Shown in pieces: positions 10,360 to 22,377 of a stretch of DNA of 64,000 nt (positions within the stretch are counted from its first letter, which is position 1; the number at the start of each line of letters is the position of its first letter). The DNA is from Spiribacter vilamensis (GTDB lineage: Bacteria > Pseudomonadota > Gammaproteobacteria > Nitrococcales > Nitrococcaceae). Under the pieces are notes generated by a model. That model was not told the DNA's origin and searched no databases. It saw only the letters and a list, made by a program, of their open reading frames with translations. The stretch spans positions 1,755,239 to 1,819,238 of the forward strand of contig NZ_SHLI01000001.1 of the NCBI RefSeq assembly GCF_004217415.1. Reading direction: 5' to 3'. Made by a program: the position numbers and the translations under genes.

Positions 10360-13300
10360 ACGATAATGCCGAAACCGCCCGCGAGCGGCAGATCGAGGCC
10401 CTCGAGCAGCTGGCCGACCAGCGCTGGCCGGATAGCGAGCGCGCGGTCATCCGCCGATTCCTCGACTGCTATTACGCGAGTACCGCCACCGAGGACCTGA
10501 CCTCGCGCCAGCCGGCCACGCTCTACGGGGCCGCCGTTTCCCACTGGCGCCTCGGTGACCGGCGGCCTGACGGCGAAATCGCATTGCGCGTCTACAACCC
10601 CGATCCGGAACAGGACGGCTGGGAGTCGACCCACAGCATCGTGCAGATCGTCGCCGACGATCAGCCATTCCTCATCGACTCACTCTCCATGGCGATGAAC
10701 GAGCAGGGGCTGATGATCCATCTCATCACCCATCCCGTGCTCGAGGTCACGCGTGACACCGACCGTCGCGCCACGGGGGTCAGTGACCAGTCCGCGAGCG
10801 ATGGCGATACCGAGGCCTGGATCCACATCGAGGTCGACCGCCAGGCCACCCCGGAGCAGCTCCAGTCACTGGAGGATGTCGTGCGCGATACGCTGCGCGA
10901 TGTCGAAGTGGCGGTGACCGACTGGCAGTCCATGCACCGCCAGGCCCAGCAGGCCCGGCGCTCCCTCAAACGCCAGGCGCCCGACACCGATGATGACTAC
11001 CTGGCCGAGGTGGACGCGTTTCTCGAGTGGATGCTCGATGAGCATTTCACCTTCCTCGGCTATCGCCGCTATGACCTGCGTCGCGTCGACGGGACCATGC
11101 GACTACAGGCGGTCAGGGACACGGGCTTGGGACTGCTGCGGGCGGAGCGCAACGCGCATCGACTGTCGCAGAGCTTCGAGGCGCTGCCCCCGGCGCTGCG
11201 TGAACAGGCCAGTGACCCCGATCCGCTGATCCTCACCAAGTCCAGCCACCGGTCGACCGTCCATCGGCACGGCTATATGGACACCATCGGCGTGAAGCGC
11301 TTTAACGCCCGGGGCGAGGTCATCGGCGAACACCGCTTCCTCGGCCTCTACACCTCGGGGGCCTACAGCCGCAATCCGCGCAAGATCCCGCTACTGCGGC
11401 GCAAGGTGGCGGCGGTACTCGAGCGCGCCGGCCTGCGCAGCAACAGCCACGCCGGCAAGGCGCTGGTGCATATTCTCGAGACCTATCCCCGCGACGAGCT
11501 CTTCGAGATCGACTCGCAGACGCTCTACGAGACCGCCCTCGGCATCCTCCAGCTCCAGGAGCGCCAGCGGGTGCGGTTGTTCCTGCGCCATGACCGCTTC
11601 GGGCGATTCGTCTCCTGCCTCGTCTACGCGCCACGGGACCGCTACGACACGACAACCCGGCAGCGCATGGAGAAAATCCTCATCGAGGCATTCAACGGCG
11701 CCCACTCCGAATTCACGGTGCAGCTCTCGGAAGCGGTGCTGGCGCGCATCCACTTCATCGTCCATTTCCGCGATACCGAGTCCCGGGCGGTCGACACCGA
11801 GGCCCTCGAGGCCCGGCTCGCGGCGACCACCCGATCGTGGTCCGACGACCTGGCACAGACCCTGCTCGAGCACTGCGGCGAGGCCCGCGGCACCGAGCTC
11901 CATCACCGCTACCGCGATGCCTTCAGCGCCGCCTACCGGGAGGATACCGGCCCTGGCAGCGCAACCCAGGACATCGAGCGGCTGGAAACCCTGGCCACGA
12001 ACAACGGCCTGGTGATCAGTCTCTATCGCCCGCTCGAGGCGCCCGTGGGCAGTCTGCGCCTGAAGCTCTATCACGCCGGACACCCGATCAGCCTCTCCGA
12101 TGTCCTGCCGGTGCTCGAGAACATGGGGGTGCGGGTCATCGACGAGCGCCCCTATGGCATCCGCCCCGATGAGGGCGAGCAATGCTGGATCCACGACTTC
12201 GGCCTGAGCCACGACCCCGATCTGACCCTCGATACCGGACGCCTGCGTGATGCGTTCCAGTCCGGGTTTGCCGCGATATGGCGGCACCGGACCGACGACG
12301 ACGGATTCAACCGGCTTATCCTGCTCGCCGGCCTGGCATGGCGTGACATCGTCGTGTTGCGGGCCTATGCCCAGTATCTACGCCAGGCCGGGACCGCCTA
12401 CAGCCAGCCCTACATGGAGTACACGCTGGCGGATCATCCCGCGATCGCGAGCGGACTCATCGACCTGTTCCGGGCGCGTTTCGATCCCGACAGCGCGGAC
12501 ACCGAACGCGCCGACCGGATCGCCGAGGATCTCACCCGGCAGCTCGATGCCGTCGAGAGCCTCGACGACGATCGCATCCTGCGCCGTCTGCTGGACGCGA
12601 TGCGCGCCACGCTGCGCACCAATTTCTTCCAGCGCGATGACGAGGACCAGGTCCCGGAGACCGTGGCCATCAAGCTCCGGCCGGACCGCATCCCGGGTGT
12701 CCCCAAGCCGGTGCCGGCATTCGAGATCTTTGTCAGCTCGCCCCGGGTGGAGGGCGTCCACCTGCGCGGTGGGAAGGTCGCCCGTGGCGGACTGCGCTGG
12801 TCGGAGCGTCGCGAAGACTATCGCACCGAGATCCTCGGCCTGATGAAGGCGCAGATGGTCAAGAACGCCCTGATCGTGCCGGTCGGGGCCAAGGGCGGGT
12901 TTGTCTGCAAGCGCCTGCCCCGCGAGCGAGGCGCTCAGCAGGCGGAGGTGCTGGCCTGTTATCGGCTGTTCATCCGCGGACTGCTCGACGTCACCGACAA
13001 TATCGTCGACGACGCCATCCAGCCGCCGGATCGCGTGATCCGCCATGACGACGACGACCCCTACCTGGTGGTGGCTGCCGACAAGGGCACCGCGAGTTTC
13101 TCCGACGATGCCAATGCCATCGCCGAGGAATACGGGTTCTGGCTGCATGACGGGTTCGCCTCGGGCGGCTCCACCGGTTACGACCACAAGGTCATGGGGA
13201 TCACCGCACGGGGCGCCTGGGTCGCCGTCCAGCGGCATTTCCGCGAGCGCGGTCGGGATATCCAGACCCAGCCCTTCACCGCGGTCGGCGTCGGCGACAT

Positions 13301-15188
13301 GTCCGGTGACGTGTTCGGCAACGGTATGCTCCAGTCCCCTACCACGCGGCTGATCGCCGCCTTCGATCATCGCCATGTCTTCATCGATCCGGATCCCGAC
13401 CCGGAACGCAGCTATATCGAGCGCGAGCGGCTGTTCGGGCAGGGCCCGTCGAGCTGGGCGGACTACGACAAATCGGTGATCTCCACGGGGGGCGGTGTCT
13501 GGCCCCGCAGCGCCAAGTCCATCACCCTCCCGGCGGCGGCCCGCGAGGCGCTGGGTCTCGACCGCGAACGCCTGACGCCCACCGAGCTCATCGCCGCGAT
13601 CCTCCGGGCCCCGGTGGACCTGCTCTGGAACGGCGGGATCGGTACCTACATCAAGGCGCGTTCCGAGAGCCATGCCGAGGTTGGAGACAAGGCCAACGAC
13701 AGCCTGCGCGTGGATGCCGAGGACCTTCGCTGCCAGGTCGTCGGTGAGGGCGGCAACCTGGGCGTCACCCCGCTCGGACGGGTGGCCTTCGCTCTCGCCG
13801 GTGGCCAGATCAACAACGACGCCATCGACAATTCCGGCGGCGTCGATTGCTCCGACCACGAGGTGAATATCAAGATCCTCATGAACGCCGTGGTCGATGA
13901 TGGCGACCTGACGGTCAAGCAGCGCAATCGTCTGCTCGGCGAAATGACCGATGCGGTTGCCGAGCATGTCCTCGCCAACAACTACCGCCAGACCCAGGGC
14001 ATCAGCCTGATGCTCGACCGGGCGGCGGAGCGCCTTTCCGAGCAGGGGCGCTGCATGCGTCGACTCGAGCGCGAGGGTCGCCTCGACCGGGTGGTGGAAC
14101 AGCTCCCCGACGACGAGACCCTCGCCGAGCGCGAGAAGCAGGGCCTGGGACTGACCCGTCCCGAGCTCGCGATCCTGCTCTCGTACACCAAGATCCGCGC
14201 TTTCGAGCAGCTCCTCGAATCACCGCTGGTGGAGGGCGAAGAGAATCTCCACGAGCTGGTCGGCTACTTCCCCGCGCCTCTGCGGGAACGCTTTGCCAAC
14301 CGCATCGATCAGCATCCCCTGCGGCGCGAGATCATTGCCAACCACCTGGCCAATCACGTCCTCAACCGCATGGGAGCCACCTTCCTGTTGCGCATGACCG
14401 AGGCCACCGGCGCCGATATCACCGAGGCGGTCCGGGCCTATCTGGCCGCGCGGGATATCTATGGCCTGCGCGGGCTCTGGTACGAGGTCGACCGGCTCGA
14501 CAACCGCGTGGCGACTCATCATCAGCAATCACTCCTGCACACCATCCGAGCGCTCCAGGAGCAGGCGACCCGCTGGCTGCTGCGCCATCAGTCGGGTCAC
14601 AACGGCGACGCGGTGACCACCCGCGCCATGCAGCAAGCCATCGGAACGCTCGATGAGGCCCTGCCCGCACTGCTCACCGACGCGGCCGCCGAACGCCTTG
14701 CCGCCGAGCGCGAGGAGCACGTCGAAGCCGGGGTACCGGAGGCGCTGGCCGAGCGCATGAGCCGGGTGCCGAAGCTGTATCCCGGGCTTGATATCAGCGC
14801 CGCGGCAACGCTCACCGGTGCCGGCCTGACCGATGCCGCCGGCGTCCATTTCCAGGCCGCTGATCACCTCGCACTCAACGAACTGCGGGCAGCGATCGAC
14901 CGATTCCGTGCCCTCGACGACTGGCAGGCGCGTTACCGCATCGGGCTGATGGAATCCCTCCACGAGGAGCATCGCCGGATTACCGAGGCCATCCTCCGCC
15001 ACACCGCGGCCGAGCCCGCGGACAAACGGGTCGAGACCTGCCTGGCGGCACAGGGCAATCGGGTCGACTACCTGCGCCAGATCACCGATCAGATCAGCGC
15101 CAGCGCCAAGCCCGATGCGGCAATGTTCGGGGTGGCGCTGCAGGCGCTCCGCCAGGTGGCCGCCGACGCCCAGGGGTCGAGGCAATGA
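10356..15188 (+). CDS. gdhB: NAD-specific glutamate dehydrogenase, large (180-kDa) type
   Basis: 1610 residues, the size of the GDH-180 family described in Streptomyces and Pseudomonas. It oxidises glutamate to 2-oxoglutarate and ammonium with NAD+, usually in a catabolic direction. N-terminal ACT-like regions occupy roughly the first 700 residues. The catalytic core around residues 800-1150 shows RGGLRWSERREDYRTE and PVGAKGGFVCK, which contains the catalytic lysine, then GDMSGDVFGNGML and GEGGNLG in the dinucleotide-binding part. A strong GGAGGAGAG precedes the ATG, which overlaps the previous stop (ATGA). Large GDHs are often allosterically controlled by amino acids. No small hexameric GDH gene is in the window. 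Confidence 0.95.
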   Translation: MNDNAETARERQIEALEQLADQRWPDSERAVIRRFLDCYYASTATEDLTSRQPATLYGAAVSHWRLGDRRPDGEIALRVYNPDPEQDGWESTHSIVQIVADDQPFLIDSLSMAMNEQGLMIHLITHPVLEVTRDTDRRATGVSDQSASDGDTEAWIHIEVDRQATPEQLQSLEDVVRDTLRDVEVAVTDWQSMHRQAQQARRSLKRQAPDTDDDYLAEVDAFLEWMLDEHFTFLGYRRYDLRRVDGTMRLQAVRDTGLGLLRAERNAHRLSQSFEALPPALREQASDPDPLILTKSSHRSTVHRHGYMDTIGVKRFNARGEVIGEHRFLGLYTSGAYSRNPRKIPLLRRKVAAVLERAGLRSNSHAGKALVHILETYPRDELFEIDSQTLYETALGILQLQERQRVRLFLRHDRFGRFVSCLVYAPRDRYDTTTRQRMEKILIEAFNGAHSEFTVQLSEAVLARIHFIVHFRDTESRAVDTEALEARLAATTRSWSDDLAQTLLEHCGEARGTELHHRYRDAFSAAYREDTGPGSATQDIERLETLATNNGLVISLYRPLEAPVGSLRLKLYHAGHPISLSDVLPVLENMGVRVIDERPYGIRPDEGEQCWIHDFGLSHDPDLTLDTGRLRDAFQSGFAAIWRHRTDDDGFNRLILLAGLAWRDIVVLRAYAQYLRQAGTAYSQPYMEYTLADHPAIASGLIDLFRARFDPDSADTERADRIAEDLTRQLDAVESLDDDRILRRLLDAMRATLRTNFFQRDDEDQVPETVAIKLRPDRIPGVPKPVPAFEIFVSSPRVEGVHLRGGKVARGGLRWSERREDYRTEILGLMKAQMVKNALIVPVGAKGGFVCKRLPRERGAQQAEVLACYRLFIRGLLDVTDNIVDDAIQPPDRVIRHDDDDPYLVVAADKGTASFSDDANAIAEEYGFWLHDGFASGGSTGYDHKVMGITARGAWVAVQRHFRERGRDIQTQPFTAVGVGDMSGDVFGNGMLQSPTTRLIAAFDHRHVFIDPDPDPERSYIERERLFGQGPSSWADYDKSVISTGGGVWPRSAKSITLPAAAREALGLDRERLTPTELIAAILRAPVDLLWNGGIGTYIKARSESHAEVGDKANDSLRVDAEDLRCQVVGEGGNLGVTPLGRVAFALAGGQINNDAIDNSGGVDCSDHEVNIKILMNAVVDDGDLTVKQRNRLLGEMTDAVAEHVLANNYRQTQGISLMLDRAAERLSEQGRCMRRLEREGRLDRVVEQLPDDETLAEREKQGLGLTRPELAILLSYTKIRAFEQLLESPLVEGEENLHELVGYFPAPLRERFANRIDQHPLRREIIANHLANHVLNRMGATFLLRMTEATGADITEAVRAYLAARDIYGLRGLWYEVDRLDNRVATHHQQSLLHTIRALQEQATRWLLRHQSGHNGDAVTTRAMQQAIGTLDEALPALLTDAAAERLAAEREEHVEAGVPEALAERMSRVPKLYPGLDISAAATLTGAGLTDAAGVHFQAADHLALNELRAAIDRFRALDDWQARYRIGLMESLHEEHRRITEAILRHTAAEPADKRVETCLAAQGNRVDYLRQITDQISASAKPDAAMFGVALQALRQVAADAQGSRQ

Positions 15189-15979
15189 CCGACTCCGTGG
15201 AACTCGCCAGCGCCGACAGTGGCGAAGGGCCCGCCCTTGTCATGCTGCATGGACTCTACGGGTCGGGGAACAACTGGCGCGGCATTGCCCGGCCGTTCGA
15301 GGCCAGCCATCGCGTGCTGCGCCCCGACCTGCGCAATCACGGCCAGTCGCCGCACTGCGCCGATATGGACTACCGGCGGATGGCCGCGGATATCGTCGCC
15401 CTGCTCGATCGCAAAGGCATCGACCGGGCGGATATCATGGGTCACAGCATGGGCGGCAAGGTCGCCATGACGCTGGCACTGACGGCGCCATCGCGGCTAC
15501 GTCGACTGATGGTGGTGGATATCGCGCCGATGGCCTACAACCACGAAGTCGAGCACGGCGGCATTATTCGGGCGATGCAGGCCATCGACCTCGCGGCGGC
15601 GCCGGGTCGCGATGCGGTCGATCGCGAACTGGCAACCACGATCAGTCACCCGATGATCCGGCAGTTCCTGCTGACCAACCTGCAGCGGCGGGACAACCAG
15701 TGGGCCTGGCGTATCCCGCTGGATATCCTCGCCGACCAGCTGCCAGTGATCCAGGGCTGGCCCGAGGGCCTCGGCAGCCTCGCGGACCGGCCGGTCCGCT
15801 GCCTCCACGGGGGCGCGTCGGACTATGTCGCCGCCGCGGGCCGCGCGGCGATCGCCCGGCATTTCCCGGCCGCCGGGATCATCCGCTACGACGGCGTCGG
15901 GCACTGGCTGCATGCGGAGGCCCCGCAGCGATTCACCGACGATCTGAAAGATTTTGTGGCCGAAGACGACCACCCCTGA
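15185..15979 (+). CDS. Alpha/beta-hydrolase, YbfF-like esterase
   Basis: 264 residues with the alpha/beta-hydrolase fold. The oxyanion region LHGLYGSGNNW, nucleophile Ser88 in GHSMGG, acid Asp213 (GGASDYV) and His240 (GVGHWLHAE) form an apparent full triad. The whole resembles the acyl-CoA/short-chain esterase YbfF group, whose physiological substrate is not settled. There is no signal peptide, so it should be cytoplasmic. It overlaps gdhB by ATGA and precedes maeB by 18 bp, so it is co-transcribed with central carbon enzymes; a thioesterase-like housekeeping role is inference only. Confidence 0.85.
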   Translation: MTDSVELASADSGEGPALVMLHGLYGSGNNWRGIARPFEASHRVLRPDLRNHGQSPHCADMDYRRMAADIVALLDRKGIDRADIMGHSMGGKVAMTLALTAPSRLRRLMVVDIAPMAYNHEVEHGGIIRAMQAIDLAAAPGRDAVDRELATTISHPMIRQFLLTNLQRRDNQWAWRIPLDILADQLPVIQGWPEGLGSLADRPVRCLHGGASDYVAAAGRAAIARHFPAAGIIRYDGVGHWLHAEAPQRFTDDLKDFVAEDDHP

Positions 15980-15997
15980 CCACCCAGAGGGACCACC

Positions 15998-18285
<2,288 letters not shown>

Positions 18286-18289
<4 letters not shown>

Positions 18290-19263
18290 CCGAGGCGATT
18301 CGCATCCATCGCTTCGGCGGGCCCGAGCAGCTCCAGCTCGCCACTGTGCCGACCGGTGAACCGGCGTCCGGACAGGTCCACATCCGGCAAACCCATATCG
18401 GTGTCAATTACATCGATATCTACTTCCGGACCGGTCTCTACCCGCCCGCCAGCATGCCGTTCACGCCGGGGCTCGAGGGCGCCGGCGAGGTCGTGGCTGT
18501 GGGCGACGGCGTCACCGGGCTGAGCCCGGGGCAGCGAGTCGCGTACGTGGGCGGACCGCCCGGTGCCTATGCCAGCGAGCGGATCATCGCCGCCGACCGC
18601 GTCGTCGCACTGCCGAACGCGGTCAGCAGCGAGCAGGCCGCGGCAATGATGCTCAAGGGGCTGACGGCGCATATGCTCCTGCAGCGCGTCTGTGCCGTGC
18701 AGTCGGGGGATCGGGTGCTGATTCATGCCGCGGCCGGCGGGGTCGGGCTATTACTCTGCCAGTGGGCCCATCACCTCGGCGCCACGGTGATCGGCACCGT
18801 CGGCAGCCCGGAAAAGGCCGAACTGGCCCGGGCCAACGGCTGTGATCACCCGATTCTCTACCGCGACGAGGATGTCGCGGAGCGGGTCCGTGCGATTACC
18901 GGGGGTGCCGGCGTGCGGGTAGCCTATGATTCCGTGGGTGCCGACACGCTCGCCACATCGCTGGGATGCGTGGCAAAGCGCGGGCTGCTGGTGAGCTTTG
19001 GCCAGTCATCGGGGATACCGCCAGCCATTGCCGTCGGTCAGCTGGCCGCCGGCGGGTCGCTGTTCCTGACCCGGCCGTCGCTATTCGACTACATCGGCAC
19101 GGCAGAGGAGCTGCAATCCGCCGCCAGGGCGCTCTTCGCCAGGGTGGCGGACGGTTCCATACGGGTCCGCATTGACAGCGAGTGGCCGCTCGCCGAGGCC
19201 GCCGGTGCGCATGAACGACTGGCGTCGCGTCAGAGCAGCGGGTCGATCATCCTCCGCGCCTAG
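18286..19263 (+). CDS. qor: Zinc-free medium-chain dehydrogenase, quinone oxidoreductase type
   Basis: 325 residues, the length of NADPH:quinone oxidoreductase (Qor). The N-terminal GroES-like domain has GVNYIDIYFRTGLY, the signature of zinc-free members, and PGLEGAGEV. The Rossmann part has AAAGGVGLLLCQWA near residue 150. The typical zinc-ligand set is absent. Qor-like proteins reduce quinones or other electrophiles with NADPH. It overlaps maeB by ATGA, so NADPH made by MaeB and this reductase are co-expressed; a functional link is inference. It ends tail-to-tail with hemY, sharing CTAG. Confidence 0.88.
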
Positions 19264-20477
19264 TCGGCGCCGGCGTCCATTCGCGGCAGGCTGTTGCCGA
19301 TCGGATCGAGGCCCAGGGCCTGGCGATAGGTCTTGCGAGCGCGGTCATGCTCACCCAGGCGTTCATAGAGCTCGGCGAGCATGCGCGCCATCGCCGGGTC
19401 ATTACCCCGGGCCACCGCGGCCTCGAGGTGGTTCCGGGCCGGTCCCCAGCGCTCGCAGCGCGCCGCCTGCCGGGCCGCCGCATAGAGTAGCGCCGGATCC
19501 TCCGGTCGCTGGTTGAGCCACGACGTCAGGCGGTTGTAGATGCGCTCGGGCTCCAGCGGTAGCTCGCCGTACACCGCCACCAGCGCGGGCTCCCAGCGCT
19601 GGCGCAGCCAGCCACGCAGCTGCCGCTCCGCGGTGACCGGGCAGTCGGCGGCGATCAGCGCCCGCGCGTAACGCGCCTGCAGTGCCGGATCGCGCTGCCG
19701 GGCCTTGGGCAGTGACTTCCAGATGCGGCCCAGGCTGTCGGCGTTCGCCGACGTGCCGAGTTCGCCGATGCGCTCATCCAGGGCGCGCTGCTCGATCGCG
19801 GTCAGCTCCGCGCTCGGCAGCGACTGCTCGCGGCGCAGGTCCGGCAACAGATCGAGCAGCCCGGCGTAGTCGTCCACCGCCTGCATGGCGCGTGCCTGCA
19901 GCATCAGCACCCGATGATTGCGCGGGGCCTTTTCCCGCAGCCAGCCCAGGGTGGCAAGCGCCTGTTCCCACTGCTCGGCATCCACCTGCAACTGCGCCTG
20001 CAGCAGGCCCACCGCCAGCCGTGCCCGGGGGTTGGCGGCATCCGCCTCGGCAAGCAGATCGTCGCGACGCTGCCATTCACCCCGGCGCTGCGCGGCAATC
20101 GCCGCCAGCAGGTGATGCATCAGCGGCTGATCCGAGATCCGACTGGTTCCCTCCAGGTGGCGCTCCGCCTGGGCGTAGCGGCCCTCGGCGAGTTCGATGA
20201 GGCCGTCGATCAGCTCGCGCTGCGCCTTGCGCGTCCGCCGACCTGCCAGCCGGTCACGGACCTGTCCCGGCGCCTGCGCAGTCCGACGCAGCAACCCGAA
20301 GGCCAGGGTCACCAGCGCCCACAGGGCGATAAATGCGAGCACCGCCACGAACAGGCTCGTCTGGATGGTCCACTCGCCGACGCGGACCATCAGAAAGCCG
20401 CCCTCGTTGGCGAACCACTGCGCCGCCAGCACACTCGCCAGCAGCAGGACGATAAAGCCGATGAGCCGCCGGATCAT
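19260..20477 (-). CDS. hemY: HemY-like membrane protein with TPR repeats
   Basis: 405 residues. Two N-terminal transmembrane helices (about 5-22 and 40-65) separated by a short loop, then an alpha-helical TPR domain; the last repeat is clear near the C-terminus (ELYERLGEHDRARKTYRQAL). This is the proteobacterial HemY of the hemCDXY cluster, not the protoporphyrinogen oxidase that shares the name in Gram-positives. Its biochemical role is unresolved; a scaffold for haem enzymes at the inner membrane has been proposed. It starts within the hemX stop (ATGA) and is the last gene of the hemC operon. Confidence 0.93.
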   Translation of the reverse strand: MIRRLIGFIVLLLASVLAAQWFANEGGFLMVRVGEWTIQTSLFVAVLAFIALWALVTLAFGLLRRTAQAPGQVRDRLAGRRTRKAQRELIDGLIELAEGRYAQAERHLEGTSRISDQPLMHHLLAAIAAQRRGEWQRRDDLLAEADAANPRARLAVGLLQAQLQVDAEQWEQALATLGWLREKAPRNHRVLMLQARAMQAVDDYAGLLDLLPDLRREQSLPSAELTAIEQRALDERIGELGTSANADSLGRIWKSLPKARQRDPALQARYARALIAADCPVTAERQLRGWLRQRWEPALVAVYGELPLEPERIYNRLTSWLNQRPEDPALLYAAARQAARCERWGPARNHLEAAVARGNDPAMARMLAELYERLGEHDRARKTYRQALGLDPIGNSLPRMDAGAD

Positions 20478-21619
20478 GACCGGCCACCATCATTGAGCAC
20501 GGGCGCCAGTGTCTCGCCAATCGGCGGACGCTCGACTCGAACCGTCTCATCCATCAGCCCGGCCAGCCGGTCCCTGACGGCGGTGACGCTATCGGCACTG
20601 GAGTCGAAATAGGCATCGACCCAGCCATCCACCCGCTCGAGGGCATTGGCATAGGTCTCCGGCTCGCCCCGCAGTGCCGCCAGTCGGGCCGACTCGATCT
20701 GCAGGCGCAGATTCTGCTGGAGAAGAAAGCGGGACTCCGGTTCCGGCAGCGGCTCGACCTGGCGATCCCGGCTGACCGTGACCAGCTCGCCCAGGCCGGC
20801 CATCAGGCGGTCGCCGGCCCGGTCCAGGCGCTGGCGCCAGCCACCGGAGGTCGGCTCGTCACCGGTCGCCACGTCGCCATCGGCGGTCTGGAAACGCTTG
20901 ACGCCCGCCGCCAGTGGCAATGTACCGAGCTGATCGGCCACGCGATCAAGACCGCGATTGACGCTCACGAGGTCGACCTGGTCGACGGCCAGCAGCTGAT
21001 CGACGGCCCGGCCAATCGCCTCACGCCGGTCGATGCCGACACCGCCCAGCCCGGAGAGCAGGATATCGGCGGCCTCGAGGGCCTCGAGGGCGCCGGGGAT
21101 ATCACCGTTGAACTGCAGCCGGTGCACCGCCATCCGCGCCAGGTAGCCGGCCTCGGCGATCCGCCAGTCGTCGGTCTCGGAATTCATGCGCCGGTAGAGC
21201 TGATCGACACGATCGGCCAGTTCATTGCGGGCGCTGGCCTGGTCCGCCACGCGATTCTCGAGCTTGGCCAGCGACTGCAGGCGCGACTCGAGCTGCTCGT
21301 TGAGGTTGGTGATACGGCCGTTGAGCTCGCCGGCAGTCTCCTGCTGATCACTACTCAGTGCCTCGAGCTCGCGCTGCGTCGCCAGGCCGGACTGGGCCTC
21401 GGTGAGTTGCTGCATCTGCCAGTAGAGATAAGCGCCTCCGCCGGCACTCAGCAGCAGGACCAGGATGGCGATGACCAGCGCTACATGTCCTGACGTGCGG
21501 CCGGCCGGTGGCGTCGCAGCCGCCTCGCCGTCACCCTTGCCACCGCCGGTGCCGCCGCCCTTTTTGCCCGGTGAGGCGGCCTCGAGGGCGTTATCGGTAT
21601 CCTTGTCTGTCTTGCTCAT
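20474..21619 (-). CDS. hemX: HemX-like membrane protein
   Basis: 381 residues. A Lys/Gly-rich cytoplasmic start is followed by one transmembrane helix (VALVIAILVLLLSAGGGAYLYW, about 42-63, quoted here as two parts: VALVIAILVLL then LSAGGGAYLYW), then a periplasmic coiled coil (EALSSDQQETAGELNGRI onward) and a helical domain. This is the HemX family (PF04375). Its old annotation as uroporphyrinogen methyltransferase is not supported by any SAM motif here. The start is the ATG at 21619, which overlaps the hemD stop by one base (TGATG), with GAGAGAG upstream; a longer open frame extends into hemD and was rejected. Confidence 0.9.
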   Translation of the reverse strand: MSKTDKDTDNALEAASPGKKGGGTGGGKGDGEAAATPPAGRTSGHVALVIAILVLLLSAGGGAYLYWQMQQLTEAQSGLATQRELEALSSDQQETAGELNGRITNLNEQLESRLQSLAKLENRVADQASARNELADRVDQLYRRMNSETDDWRIAEAGYLARMAVHRLQFNGDIPGALEALEAADILLSGLGGVGIDRREAIGRAVDQLLAVDQVDLVSVNRGLDRVADQLGTLPLAAGVKRFQTADGDVATGDEPTSGGWRQRLDRAGDRLMAGLGELVTVSRDRQVEPLPEPESRFLLQQNLRLQIESARLAALRGEPETYANALERVDGWVDAYFDSSADSVTAVRDRLAGLMDETVRVERPPIGETLAPVLNDGGRS

Positions 21620-22377
21620 CAGATCTCTCTCTGCAGCGCGGCACACACCGCGCGTGTAATGGCCGAATCGTCTGCACCGCTGGCAACGACCGGCCTGTCG
21701 AATCCGGCGCTGGTCGCGGCCGTCGCGACACGCTCGCTGACAGTGACCAGCCTGCTCTCCGCCAACCACTCTAGCGCGGATGCTCCCGCCATGCCGAGTA
21801 GGCAGGACAGGCCACTCACGCTGGTGATAATTGTGCAGTCAAGCGGCTGCGCCTGCCACTCCCGAGGGATATCGAGTTGACTCGCGGCATGAATACGACG
21901 GTAGACAATACTTTCATGCACGTCGGCGCCACGCGCCCGGAGCGCCGCGGATAGCCGCTGGCGGCCGTTTTCACCGCGAACGATCAGTACGCTCGTCGCC
22001 TCGCCCGGATCGAAGGCGGTTTCCGCCAGGAGATCGTCCGCACCTCCGCCGACACTCGGCGCCACGTCCACGCTCCGACCTCGCTGTTCGATCGCCGCCG
22101 CGGTACCCGGGCCGACCGCGGCAGTGCGAGCGCTCCGCCACATCGACGCCGGCAACCAGTCCACCCCGTAGCGGACAGCATTGGGACTGGTAAAGACCAG
22201 CCAGTCGGGATGGGCGGGAAACGCGTCGATGGCGGGGGGCACGGCGACAATGCGCAGGGTGGGTCGATGCAGCACCGCCGCACCCGCGGCCTCGAGGCGA
22301 TGGATCAGCCCCTCCGCCTGGCCGGCAGGGCGGGTCACCAGGATCCGTCGACCGGCGAGGGCGTCGCGTTCCGTCAC
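21619..22377 (-). CDS. hemD: Uroporphyrinogen-III synthase
   Basis: 252 residues, GTG start inside the hemC stop (GTGA). The enzyme closes hydroxymethylbilane to uroporphyrinogen III while inverting ring D. The family is poorly conserved; supporting signs are ILVTRPAGQAEGL at the N-terminus, the two-domain length, LVFTSPNAVRYG near residue 60, VGPGTAAAIEQRG near 90, and the CTIITSVSGLSCLL stretch near 185 corresponding to the second-domain TS motif. Its place directly between hemC and hemX makes the call firm. Confidence 0.92.
   Translation of the reverse strand: MTERDALAGRRILVTRPAGQAEGLIHRLEAAGAAVLHRPTLRIVAVPPAIDAFPAHPDWLVFTSPNAVRYGVDWLPASMWRSARTAAVGPGTAAAIEQRGRSVDVAPSVGGGADDLLAETAFDPGEATSVLIVRGENGRQRLSAALRARGADVHESIVYRRIHAASQLDIPREWQAQPLDCTIITSVSGLSCLLGMAGASALEWLAESRLVTVSERVATAATSAGFDRPVVASGADDSAITRAVCAALQREI

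Noticed and set aside
12378-13967. A 529-codon open frame opposite gdhB
   Set aside because: Same antisense effect; the plus-strand gene has clear catalytic motifs throughout.
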